A program made the translations under genes and the position numbers. 64,000 bases of DNA, from the NCBI GenBank assembly GCA_937892155.1, contig CALAUG010000059.1, positions 1-64,000 of the forward strand, written 5' to 3'. Below are positions 35,560 through 44,153 of the stretch, piece after piece. Position 1 is the stretch's first letter. Each line of letters starts with the position of its first letter. The notes under the pieces are model-generated. The model was not told the DNA's origin. It was given only the letters and a program-made list of their open reading frames with translations, and searched no databases. The DNA comes from an uncultured Bacteroidales bacterium (GTDB taxonomy: Bacteria > Bacteroidota > Bacteroidia > Bacteroidales > UBA1715).

Positions 35560-36852
35560 CTATCGTTTATTTGGTTTTGGCAATTCAATATTTACGTGAT
35601 TGGTTTTATATGGACCTTTACATTCAAAAGGAATCTGTAATTCTGTCAAAACCTGTTTGAATGCATTGAGATACTTGTTGTTTCTTGTGAGCTGCATAAA
35701 ACTCAGAAATATCTTATCCGCAAGAGATGTGATTTCTATCATAACATGACCTTCAACAATAAAAAAATATGATTCAACATATTTGGTCAATTCTCCCCAA
35801 TCACGTTGACCAGTATAATTAACGATGTACGACTCCGAAACAGAACCGTCTTCCATAACATTTTTACAATATTTTTTTGCATATTTTTTCTTGTCGTTAT
35901 AGCCATGGATATCGTCCAATTTTTCGTACGCTTTAATTCGTCTAATCACTTCGTTACAAGAAACACGAGGTTCTGTTTGTAGATATAGTTGACTTCTTGC
36001 AATTGTGCCTAATGTTTCATTGTCCAAATCAGCCATTTCTCTTTTAAAAACAATGTGTACATGACTCAAAACATCACTATGGCAATTTTCTAACCCAAAA
36101 TTATCTATTGGATTATGTCCAACTTTCGCTTCAACTATTTTATTGGAGGCAGGAAGAACCCTACACATAGCTTTGAACATAAACACGACAAAGGCTGAGC
36201 AGACACTGGAATCATTCCCTTTGGCATATTTCAAAATATTTTTCTGTTCAAAAGTAAAAATATGATACTGAGGTTTTCTCACAAAAGGATTGAATAAACC
36301 ATTAACATAATCAAACAACAGCGCCTTTCCGCGATATTTTCTCGGTAAGTCCAGAGGCTCCTGTTTTATAAAATCATCCAAGGTAATATCGCAATCTTCG
36401 TTCGGTAGTAATGGGCTATCGACCTTTCTTATATTTGGAGCATCAACTTCAACATTATACGCATCTTTCACATATTGATAGATTGATGTCTCAACCCAGG
36501 GTGTGAATCCTCTTCCACCGGCCAAAGCATGGCAAATATTAAAATTGATATCCTTTCCTTCTGAATCAACGTATATCAAATGTCGGTTAACTTCTTCACT
36601 TCCCAACAACGGCAATGTATCTTTTGTTTTAATGACGGCAATTGGTCTGTCATTTTGAATTAAATCATACCCGCCATCTTCATCAACAACAATCTCTTTG
36701 CAAAAATAGGTATAGCGTTTTGCTGCTTTATTGATAGATTCGCGCAGAATAGCAAAATCAACTTCATCCTTCATTGTAACACGTATTCTTGCGCTATATT
36801 TAATATGTTTACCAATTCTATATAACTGGTAAGTATCAAAATGTTTCTTCAT
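35560..36852 (-). CDS. Condensation-domain-like / alcohol acyltransferase-like protein
   Basis: 430 residues from ATG 36852. It resembles the CoA-dependent acyltransferase/condensation superfamily: an N-terminal YSARIRVTMKDEVDFAILRE segment and an active-site-like NICHALAGGRGFTPW, where HALAGGRG takes the place of HHxxxDG. A second half with SEILxxxYTGQ-like sequence (VNYTGQRDWGELTKYVESYF) matches the superfamily's later domain. The Asp of the motif is replaced, so activity is uncertain. Substrate unknown. It is the first gene of a pair with the DUF1294 gene. The 217 bases upstream hold the divergent promoter of the GlsB-like gene and nothing else seen. Confidence 0.65.
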   Translation of the reverse strand: MKKHFDTYQLYRIGKHIKYSARIRVTMKDEVDFAILRESINKAAKRYTYFCKEIVVDEDGGYDLIQNDRPIAVIKTKDTLPLLGSEEVNRHLIYVDSEGKDINFNICHALAGGRGFTPWVETSIYQYVKDAYNVEVDAPNIRKVDSPLLPNEDCDITLDDFIKQEPLDLPRKYRGKALLFDYVNGLFNPFVRKPQYHIFTFEQKNILKYAKGNDSSVCSAFVVFMFKAMCRVLPASNKIVEAKVGHNPIDNFGLENCHSDVLSHVHIVFKREMADLDNETLGTIARSQLYLQTEPRVSCNEVIRRIKAYEKLDDIHGYNDKKKYAKKYCKNVMEDGSVSESYIVNYTGQRDWGELTKYVESYFFIVEGHVMIEITSLADKIFLSFMQLTRNNKYLNAFKQVLTELQIPFECKGPYKTNHVNIELPKPNKR

Positions 36853-37033
36853 AATTGACAAGACGTTACAGAACCAACATTACATCATTCTAAAACTGAT
36901 ACTGCAAAAATGAACTATTTCCTAATATAAACCATACGTTCTCATCATTTTTCAAACATTCGCACACAAAAACATTGTTAATAACTTGTAGATGTAAAAC
37001 GAACGTTAGAGAAACAGACTATTAAATAAAACG

Positions 37034-37041
37034 TAATTTTG
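37034..37041 (+). promoter_or_regulatory. Bacteroidota -7 promoter box for the GlsB-like gene
   Basis: TAATTTTG, a full match to TAnnTTTG, 28 bases upstream of the ATG. Confidence 0.6.
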
Positions 37042-37069
37042 TATATAAATTTTAAACTATAAAGATATT

Positions 37070-37312
37070 ATGGGATTATTGTTATCGTTATTAATCGGTG
37101 CAGCTGCCGGCTATCTTGGTAGCAGATTTTTCAGCGGTTCAGGAAAAGGTTTGCTTTTAAATTTAATCATCGGTATTGTCGGTGGCGCTCTTGGAAACTG
37201 GTTATTCAGTCATCTTGGTATTGGCGGAAGCACTCTTCTATGGGAATTAGTCAGCGCAACCATCGGTGCAGTTATTCTACTTTGGCTTATTTCCTTGATC
37301 AACAAGAAATAA
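37070..37312 (+). CDS. GlsB/YeaQ/YmgE family stress-response membrane protein
   Basis: 80-residue membrane protein with three hydrophobic Gly-rich helices (LIGAAAGYLGSRFF, LNLIIGIVGGALGNWLF, ISATIGAVILLWL-like end). Family members are induced by general stress; their function is not known. Own promoter; a strong hairpin follows 13 bases after the stop codon. Confidence 0.9.
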   Translation: MGLLLSLLIGAAAGYLGSRFFSGSGKGLLLNLIIGIVGGALGNWLFSHLGIGGSTLLWELVSATIGAVILLWLISLINKK

Positions 37313-37325
37313 TTCCACAAAAACA

Positions 37326-37354
37326 AAAGGCGACTAAGGTCGCCTTTCTTTTTT
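37326..37354 (+). terminator. Terminator after the GlsB-like gene; T run contains the next start codon
   Basis: Stem AAAGGCGAC/GTCGCCTTT with a 4-base loop, then CTTTTTTTT. The TTG start of the next lipoprotein is the end of this T run. Confidence 0.85.
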
Positions 37355-37822
37355 TTGAAAAAAATTATCCCCATACTCTGTCTTGTATTTGTAGCCTGCC
37401 GAGAAAACTATCCAGACTACGACGATGAACCTTTTGTGCAGTTTATTTCTGGCATAACAAGTACTGACTCAAGCGACAAAAAATTAGCTTTCACATTCGA
37501 ACTCCACGATGGCGACGGGAACTTCGGATTGTCAGAAAAAGACACATTCGCACCATTCATTGATAGTTTTCAGCAAAACTTCTACGCAACTCCCTACTAC
37601 ATTGAGCAACGGGAAACTATACAACTTCCCTACAACTTCAGTTACAGGATTCCCAAACTGAGAGAAAACGGAAGCGACAAATTCATTAAGGCACAAGTTA
37701 CCATCAATATGTCTTTTTCCAAAAATGCATTTCCATACGATAGCATTCTTCTTTCCTATTTCGTATTTGACAGAAAATTAAACATGAGCAATACCGACAC
37801 AAGCGATGTAATTGTGTGGTAA
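37355..37822 (+). CDS. Hypothetical lipoprotein with TTG start
   Basis: 155 residues, no recognised family. The first residues form a lipoprotein signal (MKKIIPILCLVFVAC), which fixes the start at TTG 37355 since no ATG or GTG lies upstream in frame. The mature part has alternating strands and a FTFELHDGDGNFGLSEKDT segment that could bind calcium. It starts inside the T run of the terminator before it, so its expression needs read-through or another promoter. Confidence 0.7.
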   Translation: MKKIIPILCLVFVACRENYPDYDDEPFVQFISGITSTDSSDKKLAFTFELHDGDGNFGLSEKDTFAPFIDSFQQNFYATPYYIEQRETIQLPYNFSYRIPKLRENGSDKFIKAQVTINMSFSKNAFPYDSILLSYFVFDRKLNMSNTDTSDVIVW

Positions 37823-37874
37823 ACGTCAAACGTGTAGTATTTCTACGTATATTTGTCAATCATTGGTTATACGT

Positions 37875-39200
37875 ATGGAAACAAAAGAACAAGGATTGAT
37901 TGCAAAATTTTTGCATTTTATCACCATAGATGTCTGGAGCATCAACGTTAAGAAAATTTCATCACGGAATTCAAAACTAATCCGATTGCTTCAAATCATA
38001 ATACTATCTGGTAAAGGATTTGTTCAAAAACGATGTATGGAAAAAGCATCAGCTTTAACCTACTACACAATTTTGTCAATAATTCCTATCGCCGCCATGG
38101 CTTTCGGTATAGCCAAAGGATTTGGTTTTGACAAAAACATAGAAGCGTATCTTATAGAACTCTGTGGCGACAAGCAAGATTTGGTTGATATAATTCTTAA
38201 TTTCTGTGAATCAATGTTGAGCCGCACCCACGGAGGTCTTATTGCTGGTATTGGCATGGTATTTTTACTGTGGTCAGTCATAAAAGTGATGGGAAACATA
38301 GAAAGTGCATTCAATGAAATCTGGTCTGTGAATAAACCCCGTTCTCTCAACAGGAAATTAAGCGATTACTTAACCATCATTCTTCTTGCTCCTTTTTTCA
38401 TTATAATTTCGTATAGCGCTACATCGTACATAACGGATTTAATTGAAAACTGGGCACAATCAATAGACTGGATTAATAGATTCCATGGTCTCATTTCATT
38501 TGGTCTAAAATTAATTCCATACAGTTTACTCTGGATTGCCTTCACACTACTCTACCTCATTATGCCAAACACAAAAGTTCAGTTTAGCGCAGCGTTCATC
38601 AGTGGCATAATTTCAGGTATTGTATTTCAGATTGTTCAATATTTCTACGTAAAATTCCAAATTGGCGTGTCAAATTACAATGCCATTTATGGTAGTTTCG
38701 CCGTGCTGCCATTGTTTTTTGTCTGGATGCAGTTATCGTGGACCATCATTTTAGTCGGAGCTGGAATGTCGTACTCTATTCAAAACGTTAAGAATTTTGA
38801 ATACGAATTGGAAGTAAGCCAGCTCAGTTTTTCTTTAAAAACTAAATTAGCGTTGCTTATCCTACAATCAACAGCAAAGCGATTCAAAGAAGGCAAAGAG
38901 CCACAAACAGCACTCGAAATCAGCGAAGATATAGATCTTCCACACAGAATCACCAAAATGATTATAAACACTATGATCGATGCGGAACTCATACGCGAAG
39001 TGAAAACCGAAGACGAACAACAATTCGCTTACACTCCAGCATTTGACATAGATGACATGACGATAGAAAAATGCGTGGACAAATTACAAAACGCAGGTAT
39101 CACAACTTTGGAAATTAAAGATGACGAATCGTTCCACAAAATTTCCAATATAATAGACGGTATGCAATTTTCAGGAAATTGCAATATTATGGACGTATAA
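37875..39200 (+). CDS. YihY/BrkB family inner-membrane protein
   Basis: 441 residues from ATG 37875. Six hydrophobic segments between residues 40 and 290 carry the family pattern: KASALTYYTILSIIPIAAMA, THGGLIAGIGMVFLLWSVIK and YNAIYGSFAVLPLFFVWMQL. A cytoplasmic tail of about 130 residues resembles a winged helix (EISEDIDLPHRITKMIINTM). The family was once called RNase BN in error and its function remains unknown. The stop codon overlaps the next start (TAATG). Confidence 0.9.
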   Translation: METKEQGLIAKFLHFITIDVWSINVKKISSRNSKLIRLLQIIILSGKGFVQKRCMEKASALTYYTILSIIPIAAMAFGIAKGFGFDKNIEAYLIELCGDKQDLVDIILNFCESMLSRTHGGLIAGIGMVFLLWSVIKVMGNIESAFNEIWSVNKPRSLNRKLSDYLTIILLAPFFIIISYSATSYITDLIENWAQSIDWINRFHGLISFGLKLIPYSLLWIAFTLLYLIMPNTKVQFSAAFISGIISGIVFQIVQYFYVKFQIGVSNYNAIYGSFAVLPLFFVWMQLSWTIILVGAGMSYSIQNVKNFEYELEVSQLSFSLKTKLALLILQSTAKRFKEGKEPQTALEISEDIDLPHRITKMIINTMIDAELIREVKTEDEQQFAYTPAFDIDDMTIEKCVDKLQNAGITTLEIKDDESFHKISNIIDGMQFSGNCNIMDV

Positions 39201-40522
39201 TGAAAAAAACACTCTCCATATTATGCCTTTTGTTGTCCACTTCGCTTTTTGCACAAGTTGAAGAAGCCCGAAAGTACATACAAGATTTGACTGCACCCAA
39301 TATGTTTGGCCGTGGCTACGTAAATAATGGCATCCAAAAAGCTTATGATTATATTCAAGATGTTTTGGATTTTCAATTTGGGTTAATGCAATTTTGGGGA
39401 GATAGTGGACAGTTAATAGAATATTCTGTCAACACGTTTCCCGACAAACTTAGTTTGAAAATCGACGGAGCGGAACTCAACTACGGCGAAGATTTTATAA
39501 TTGACGGAGCAAGTTGCGGAGGAACAAAGAGTTTAAAATGTATTCAATTCAGCAAGAGTGATTTGCAAGACGTTTGTAGTGGCTCCAGCGTATCGAAATT
39601 GAAAGAGAAATACAAAACAAAATATCAAAACACCTGTTTAATTTTTGACGAAACAGATACGGCATTATCTCAAAAAGAGATAAACATAATAAACGATTGG
39701 ATTACGTACGATTTGGTCCATAGTACAATGTATCCCATTGGAGCAATCATAAAAATCACCAATCAAAAATTGACACAAAATATTTCCGGCAACTGCGGAA
39801 TAGTTCCCTATTTCATTGTTTCGGACAAAAACTTGAAATCAAAGACTCCAAAATCAATTTCTTTCGATGTAACACAGAAAATCGAAAAGGTAACAAGCGG
39901 CAACTTCGGTGCTGATATAGAGCATCCAAATGCGGACGAAGGTCCGGACTATCCCAAAACTCTATTTTTCACAGCTCACTACGACCATTTAGGACAATTC
40001 GGACAAACCGTTTATCAAGGTGCAAACGACAATGCGAGCGGCATTGCAATGTTGCTTACTCTTGCAAAATACTTTAAAGAGCATCACGAAAATCTAAAAG
40101 TCAATCTTTGCTTTGTTGCATTTACCGGCGAAGAATTGGGACTTCTCGGTTCACGTGCATTCGTAAACGACAACGAATGGTATGATATTGAACCAACAGA
40201 TTTTGTCATCAATTTGGACATGGTTGGCACGGGTGATGAAGGAATTTGCGTAGTAAACGGAAAAGTATACGAAAAAGAAATGGACCTACTCAACAAAATA
40301 AACGAAGAGAACCATTATTTCTCAAACATTCAACTTCGCGGCGAGGCGTGCAACAGCGACCATTGTTCGTTCGACAAAGCACATATTCCGTGTTTCTATA
40401 TCTATACCAAAGGTGGAACACAAGCCTACCACGACATTCACGACACTGCCGATCAACTGCCGCTCACGAAATTCAACGAGCTTTTCAATCTACTTGTGAA
40501 ATTCGCAGAAGAATACCAATAG
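39200..40522 (+). CDS. M28 family metallopeptidase, exported
   Basis: 440 residues with a signal peptide ending at LSTSLFAQ. The zinc-peptidase motifs are in order: FTAHYDHLGQ (metal His/Asp), YQGANDNASGIAMLL (bridging Asp), FTGEELGLLGS (Glu pair), INLDMVGTG (Asp) and a final AYHDIHDTADQ (His). Probably a periplasmic or secreted aminopeptidase. Translationally coupled to the YihY-like gene by a one-base overlap. Confidence 0.9.
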   Translation: MKKTLSILCLLLSTSLFAQVEEARKYIQDLTAPNMFGRGYVNNGIQKAYDYIQDVLDFQFGLMQFWGDSGQLIEYSVNTFPDKLSLKIDGAELNYGEDFIIDGASCGGTKSLKCIQFSKSDLQDVCSGSSVSKLKEKYKTKYQNTCLIFDETDTALSQKEINIINDWITYDLVHSTMYPIGAIIKITNQKLTQNISGNCGIVPYFIVSDKNLKSKTPKSISFDVTQKIEKVTSGNFGADIEHPNADEGPDYPKTLFFTAHYDHLGQFGQTVYQGANDNASGIAMLLTLAKYFKEHHENLKVNLCFVAFTGEELGLLGSRAFVNDNEWYDIEPTDFVINLDMVGTGDEGICVVNGKVYEKEMDLLNKINEENHYFSNIQLRGEACNSDHCSFDKAHIPCFYIYTKGGTQAYHDIHDTADQLPLTKFNELFNLLVKFAEEYQ

Positions 40523-40643
40523 AAATTAAAAACAGCATTTCTACATCCTAATTCTTGTTATAAGATTGAGTTACAATATTTTCCATCTCTTCACAGGCCT
40601 GTATCGAAGTTTTTATTATATTCGTAAACAAAAAGACTATTCT

Positions 40644-41666
40644 ATGAAAAATTTTAAACTTGGTACAGGAATTAATGTAAGCCATTGGCTTTCACAGTCA
40701 GACAAACGTGGCGAAGAACGTGCAAAACAAATCAGTAAGAAAGACTTCGACGCCATTGCAGCCATGGGCTTTGAGCACGTACGACTTCCAATTGACGAAG
40801 AGCAGATGTACGATGAAAATCTCAACCGCCATGATGATGCTTTTGCATTGATGAAACAGGCCATAGAATGGACATTAGAAAACAATATGAATATCGTAAT
40901 AGATCTTCATATCACTCGTGCGCATTATTTCTTGACAGAAAACGAAAACACATTGTTTTCCGATCCAGCAGCTCAACAACACATGATTGAAATGTGGAAA
41001 GATTTGCAGGAATTTCTACAAGGATACCCAACCGACAGGCTTGCGTACGAACTGCTGAATGAAGCTATAGCACCAACACACGAAGCATTGAACGAACTTG
41101 AAGCAAGACTGATTGCTGCTATTCGCGAAAAAGAACAAGATAGATTCATTGTCGTCGGCTGCGATTGGCAACAATCCGTCGTCACGATGAAATACTTGCA
41201 AGTTCCGAAAAACGACAAAAATCTAATCATCAGTTTCCACTACTACAATCCCCTATTTATCACTCATTACGGAGCTTGGTGGACGCCAATGAAGGAGTAC
41301 AAAGACAAAGTGGAATATCCCGGCGTTTTCAGTCCTAAACCAAAATTTTACGAAAATCTTGATCCGAAATTGGAAAATCAATATCGCAGTTTAACAGGTA
41401 TATGGAACAAAGAATATTTGTTTCAACAAATAAAACCATGCATTGACAAAGGCAAAGAATTGGGACTGCAAGTATATTGCGGTGAATTTGGAGCTTATCC
41501 CTATTATATTGAAAAAGAACCGCGTTTGAATTGGTACAAAGACGTTTGTGCAATTTTCAAAGAAAACAACATTGCCAATGCTCACTGGTGCTACAAAGGA
41601 GATTTTCCAATAGTTGACGAAAACCGAACACCAAACGAACTTCCAAACATTCTGCTTAACAAATAA
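40644..41666 (+). CDS. GH5 family glycoside hydrolase without signal peptide (copy 1)
   Basis: 340 residues from ATG 40644 (MKNFKLGTGINVSHW). A full TIM-barrel GH5 domain: FEHVRLPIDE, the acid/base Glu in YELLNEAIAPTHE, FHYYNPLFITH, and the nucleophile Glu in YCGEFGAYP. No export signal is present, so it should act in the cytoplasm on oligosaccharides. It is followed after 4 bases by a close paralogue that is a lipoprotein. The extra frame upstream of 40644 does not encode a signal peptide. Confidence 0.9.
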   Translation: MKNFKLGTGINVSHWLSQSDKRGEERAKQISKKDFDAIAAMGFEHVRLPIDEEQMYDENLNRHDDAFALMKQAIEWTLENNMNIVIDLHITRAHYFLTENENTLFSDPAAQQHMIEMWKDLQEFLQGYPTDRLAYELLNEAIAPTHEALNELEARLIAAIREKEQDRFIVVGCDWQQSVVTMKYLQVPKNDKNLIISFHYYNPLFITHYGAWWTPMKEYKDKVEYPGVFSPKPKFYENLDPKLENQYRSLTGIWNKEYLFQQIKPCIDKGKELGLQVYCGEFGAYPYYIEKEPRLNWYKDVCAIFKENNIANAHWCYKGDFPIVDENRTPNELPNILLNK

Positions 41667-41670
41667 TATC

Positions 41671-42795
41671 ATGAAAAAATTACTAAGCATAATTCTTCTC
41701 ACAGCCACAACAATGGCATTTACAAGCTGTTCCAACTCCAAAAAACTAGAAGTTTCTCAGATTGTTGTCGATAACTTTAATTTAGGCACGGGAGTAAACG
41801 TAAGCCACTGGCTTTCTCAATCAGATCGTCGCGGCGAAGAACGTGCAAAACAAATCACAAAAAAAGACTTTGATGCAATTGCCTCTATGGGATTTGACCA
41901 CGTCCGCCTTCCGATAGACGAAGTTCAAATGTACGATGAAAATATGAAGCGCAACGATGAGGCTTTTACATTGTTAGAAAATGCAATTAATTGGACATTG
42001 GAAAACAATATGAACATCATTGTCGATATGCACATCACCCGTTCTTTCCACTTCAACGACGAAAATGCTGGAGGAAATACCCTATTCCAAAGCGAGGAAG
42101 CACAACAACATTTAGTTACAATGTGGAAAGATCTGCAAAAATTCCTTTGTAAATATCCCAACGACCGATTGGCTTACGAACTGCTTAACGAAGCCATTTC
42201 GCCAACTCACGAAGGATTAAATAATTTGGAAGGCCGACTGATTTCCGCAATACGTGAACTGGAACCAAACAGATTCATTGTGGTTGGTTCCAATTGGCAA
42301 GGCTCACCAGAAACAATTCAATATATGCAATTGCCGCCGAACGACAAACATCTAATCATTACCTTCCACTACTACAATCCGTTGCTATTAACCCATCATC
42401 AAGCTCCATGGACTGCAACCAAAAATTACGATGGACCTATCACTTATCCAGGCATGTTAATTTCGGACACGACAGTTTTGGAAAAATATGATACAGAAAC
42501 AAAGCAAACATGTTTGAAACTCAATGGTTACTGGGACAAAGAAACGCTTTACAACCAAATAAAACCAGCAATCGACAAGGCTGCCGAATTTGGTGTGCAA
42601 GCATATTGTGGTGAATTTGGCATATACCCTCAATTTATAGACACTGCCATGCGAATTCAGTGGTACAAGGACATTTGTTCCATCTTCAAAGACAACAACA
42701 TCAGTAATGCGCATTGGTGCTACAAAGGAGACTTTCCTGTCGTAGACAAAGACCTTTCTCCAAATGAAATAACACCAATATTACTACAGAATTAA
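41671..42795 (+). CDS. GH5 family glycoside hydrolase, lipoprotein (copy 2)
   Basis: 374 residues from ATG 41671 with a lipobox (TTMAFTSC), so it is anchored in the envelope. From NFNLGTGVNVSHWLSQSD onward it runs parallel to copy 1 with only small gaps, sharing YELLNEAISPTHE and YCGEFGIYP. The pair is a tandem duplication with split location: this enzyme would cut outside the cytoplasm and copy 1 inside. The substrate class (beta-glucan or mannan) cannot be fixed by eye. Its stop codon lies in a 7-base repeat array. Confidence 0.9.
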   Translation: MKKLLSIILLTATTMAFTSCSNSKKLEVSQIVVDNFNLGTGVNVSHWLSQSDRRGEERAKQITKKDFDAIASMGFDHVRLPIDEVQMYDENMKRNDEAFTLLENAINWTLENNMNIIVDMHITRSFHFNDENAGGNTLFQSEEAQQHLVTMWKDLQKFLCKYPNDRLAYELLNEAISPTHEGLNNLEGRLISAIRELEPNRFIVVGSNWQGSPETIQYMQLPPNDKHLIITFHYYNPLLLTHHQAPWTATKNYDGPITYPGMLISDTTVLEKYDTETKQTCLKLNGYWDKETLYNQIKPAIDKAAEFGVQAYCGEFGIYPQFIDTAMRIQWYKDICSIFKDNNISNAHWCYKGDFPVVDKDLSPNEITPILLQN

Positions 42796-42824
42796 GAATT
42801 AAGAATTAAGAATTAAGAATTAAA
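42791..42824. repeat. 7-base tandem repeat array (ATTAAGA)
   Basis: Almost five copies of ATTAAGA, starting within the last codons of the GH5 lipoprotein gene. The unit is the reverse complement of that at 12461-12519. Confidence 0.85.
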
Positions 42825-42825
42825 G

Positions 42826-42856
42826 AAAAAGGATGAAGCAATGCTTCATCCTTTTT
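42826..42856. terminator. Bidirectional terminator between the GH5 pair and ribBA
   Basis: Perfect stem of AAAAAGGATGAAGC with its complement, loop AAT, giving T runs on both strands. It can serve both convergent transcripts. Confidence 0.9.
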
Positions 42857-42877
42857 CTTATTTCCAATCTACAATCT

Positions 42878-44101
42878 CTACTTCAGGTGCAACCAATGTC
42901 CCATTTTGTCTTTCTTGGTTTGCATATAATGTTCGTTGTATTCGTTTACAGGAATTTCTATCGGCACATTTTCAACGATTTGCAAGCCGTATCCCTCCAA
43001 ACCAGCACGTTTTTTCGGGTTGTTTGTCATCAAACGTATTTTTGAGACTCCCAATTCACGAAGAATTGTTGCTCCAACGCCATAATCGCGTTCATCAGCA
43101 GCAAATCCCAGTTGAAGATTGGCATCAACCGTATCCAAACCTTCTTCCTGTAATTTGTAAGCAGCAATTTTATTCATCAAACCAATACCACGCCCTTCCT
43201 GACTCAAATATACAACAACGCCTTTCCCCTCTTTATTGATTGTCTCCATCGCCACGTGAAGTTGATCACCACATTCGCAACGCATAGAGCCGAAAATATC
43301 GCCAGTAGCACACGAAGAATGCATACGTACCAATATCGGTTCATCTTTTTCCCAAGAACCTTTTATCAATGCAACATGTTCCAATCCGTTCGATTTCTGC
43401 CGAAATGGTATAAGACGGAAATGTCCATATTTCGTCGGCAAATCGACTTCCACACCCTTTTCCACTATTGACTCTTGTTGGATTCGATATGCTATTAAAT
43501 CCTTGATGGAAACAATTTTCAAATTGAATTTCGTTGCAATTTTTAATAATTGTGGAAGACGTGCCATCGTTCCGTCTTCATTAATAATTTCAATCAACGC
43601 TGCTGCTGGTGCAAAACCAGCCAAACGAGCTAAATCGACGGCCGCCTCTGTATGTCCTGCACGACGCAACACGCCTCTATTTCTCGCACGTAACGGATGT
43701 ATGTGTCCCGGACGAGCTAAATCGGATGGTTTAGTATCTGGATTTGCAAGTGCTTTTATCGTCATTGCCCTATCGTACATAGAGACACCTGTAGTGCAAC
43801 CACTTCCGATTAAATCAACCGTAACGGTAAACGGAGTTTCATGAAGCGAAGTATTAGTAGAAACTTGCATTCCGAGTTCCAACTGAGAACACCTATCTTC
43901 GCTTATTGGAGCACACAATTCGCCACGGCCATTGCTTATCATAAAATTTACTTTTTCGGGAGTAATTTTTTCTGCAGCAATAATGAAATCGCCCTCATTT
44001 TCGCGGTCTTCATCGTCAACGACAATAACAAAATTTCCATTTCTAAATTCCGTTATAGCCTCTTCTATCGTATCTAGTTTCGTTTTTTCCAAATCAGCCA
44101 T
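42878..44101 (-). CDS. ribBA: Bifunctional 3,4-dihydroxy-2-butanone-4-phosphate synthase / GTP cyclohydrolase II
   Basis: Supplies both precursors of riboflavin. 407 residues: RibB domain 1-205 (VDDEDRENEGDFIIAAE and RPGHIHPLRARNRGVLRRAGHTEA) and RibA domain 210-400 with zinc cysteines (HSSCATGDIFGSMRCECGDQL) and SQEGRGIGLMNKI. ribH (49573) is in the window but in another transcript. A -7 box lies at 44125-44132. Confidence 0.96.
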   Translation of the reverse strand: MADLEKTKLDTIEEAITEFRNGNFVIVVDDEDRENEGDFIIAAEKITPEKVNFMISNGRGELCAPISEDRCSQLELGMQVSTNTSLHETPFTVTVDLIGSGCTTGVSMYDRAMTIKALANPDTKPSDLARPGHIHPLRARNRGVLRRAGHTEAAVDLARLAGFAPAAALIEIINEDGTMARLPQLLKIATKFNLKIVSIKDLIAYRIQQESIVEKGVEVDLPTKYGHFRLIPFRQKSNGLEHVALIKGSWEKDEPILVRMHSSCATGDIFGSMRCECGDQLHVAMETINKEGKGVVVYLSQEGRGIGLMNKIAAYKLQEEGLDTVDANLQLGFAADERDYGVGATILRELGVSKIRLMTNNPKKRAGLEGYGLQIVENVPIEIPVNEYNEHYMQTKKDKMGHWLHLK

Positions 44102-44124
44102 TTATCAATGCTTTTACATCTATA

Positions 44125-44132
44125 CAAAAATA
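44125..44132 (-). promoter_or_regulatory. Bacteroidota -7 promoter box for ribBA
   Basis: Minus strand reads TATTTTTG, a full match to TAnnTTTG, 24 bases upstream of the ATG. The short leader leaves no room for an FMN riboswitch. Confidence 0.6.
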
Positions 44133-44153
44133 CAATATGTATTTGATTGATGA

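Noticed and set aside
42878..44132. FMN riboswitch upstream of ribBA
   Set aside because: Only 24 bases separate the -7 box from the start codon, too few for the riboswitch fold.
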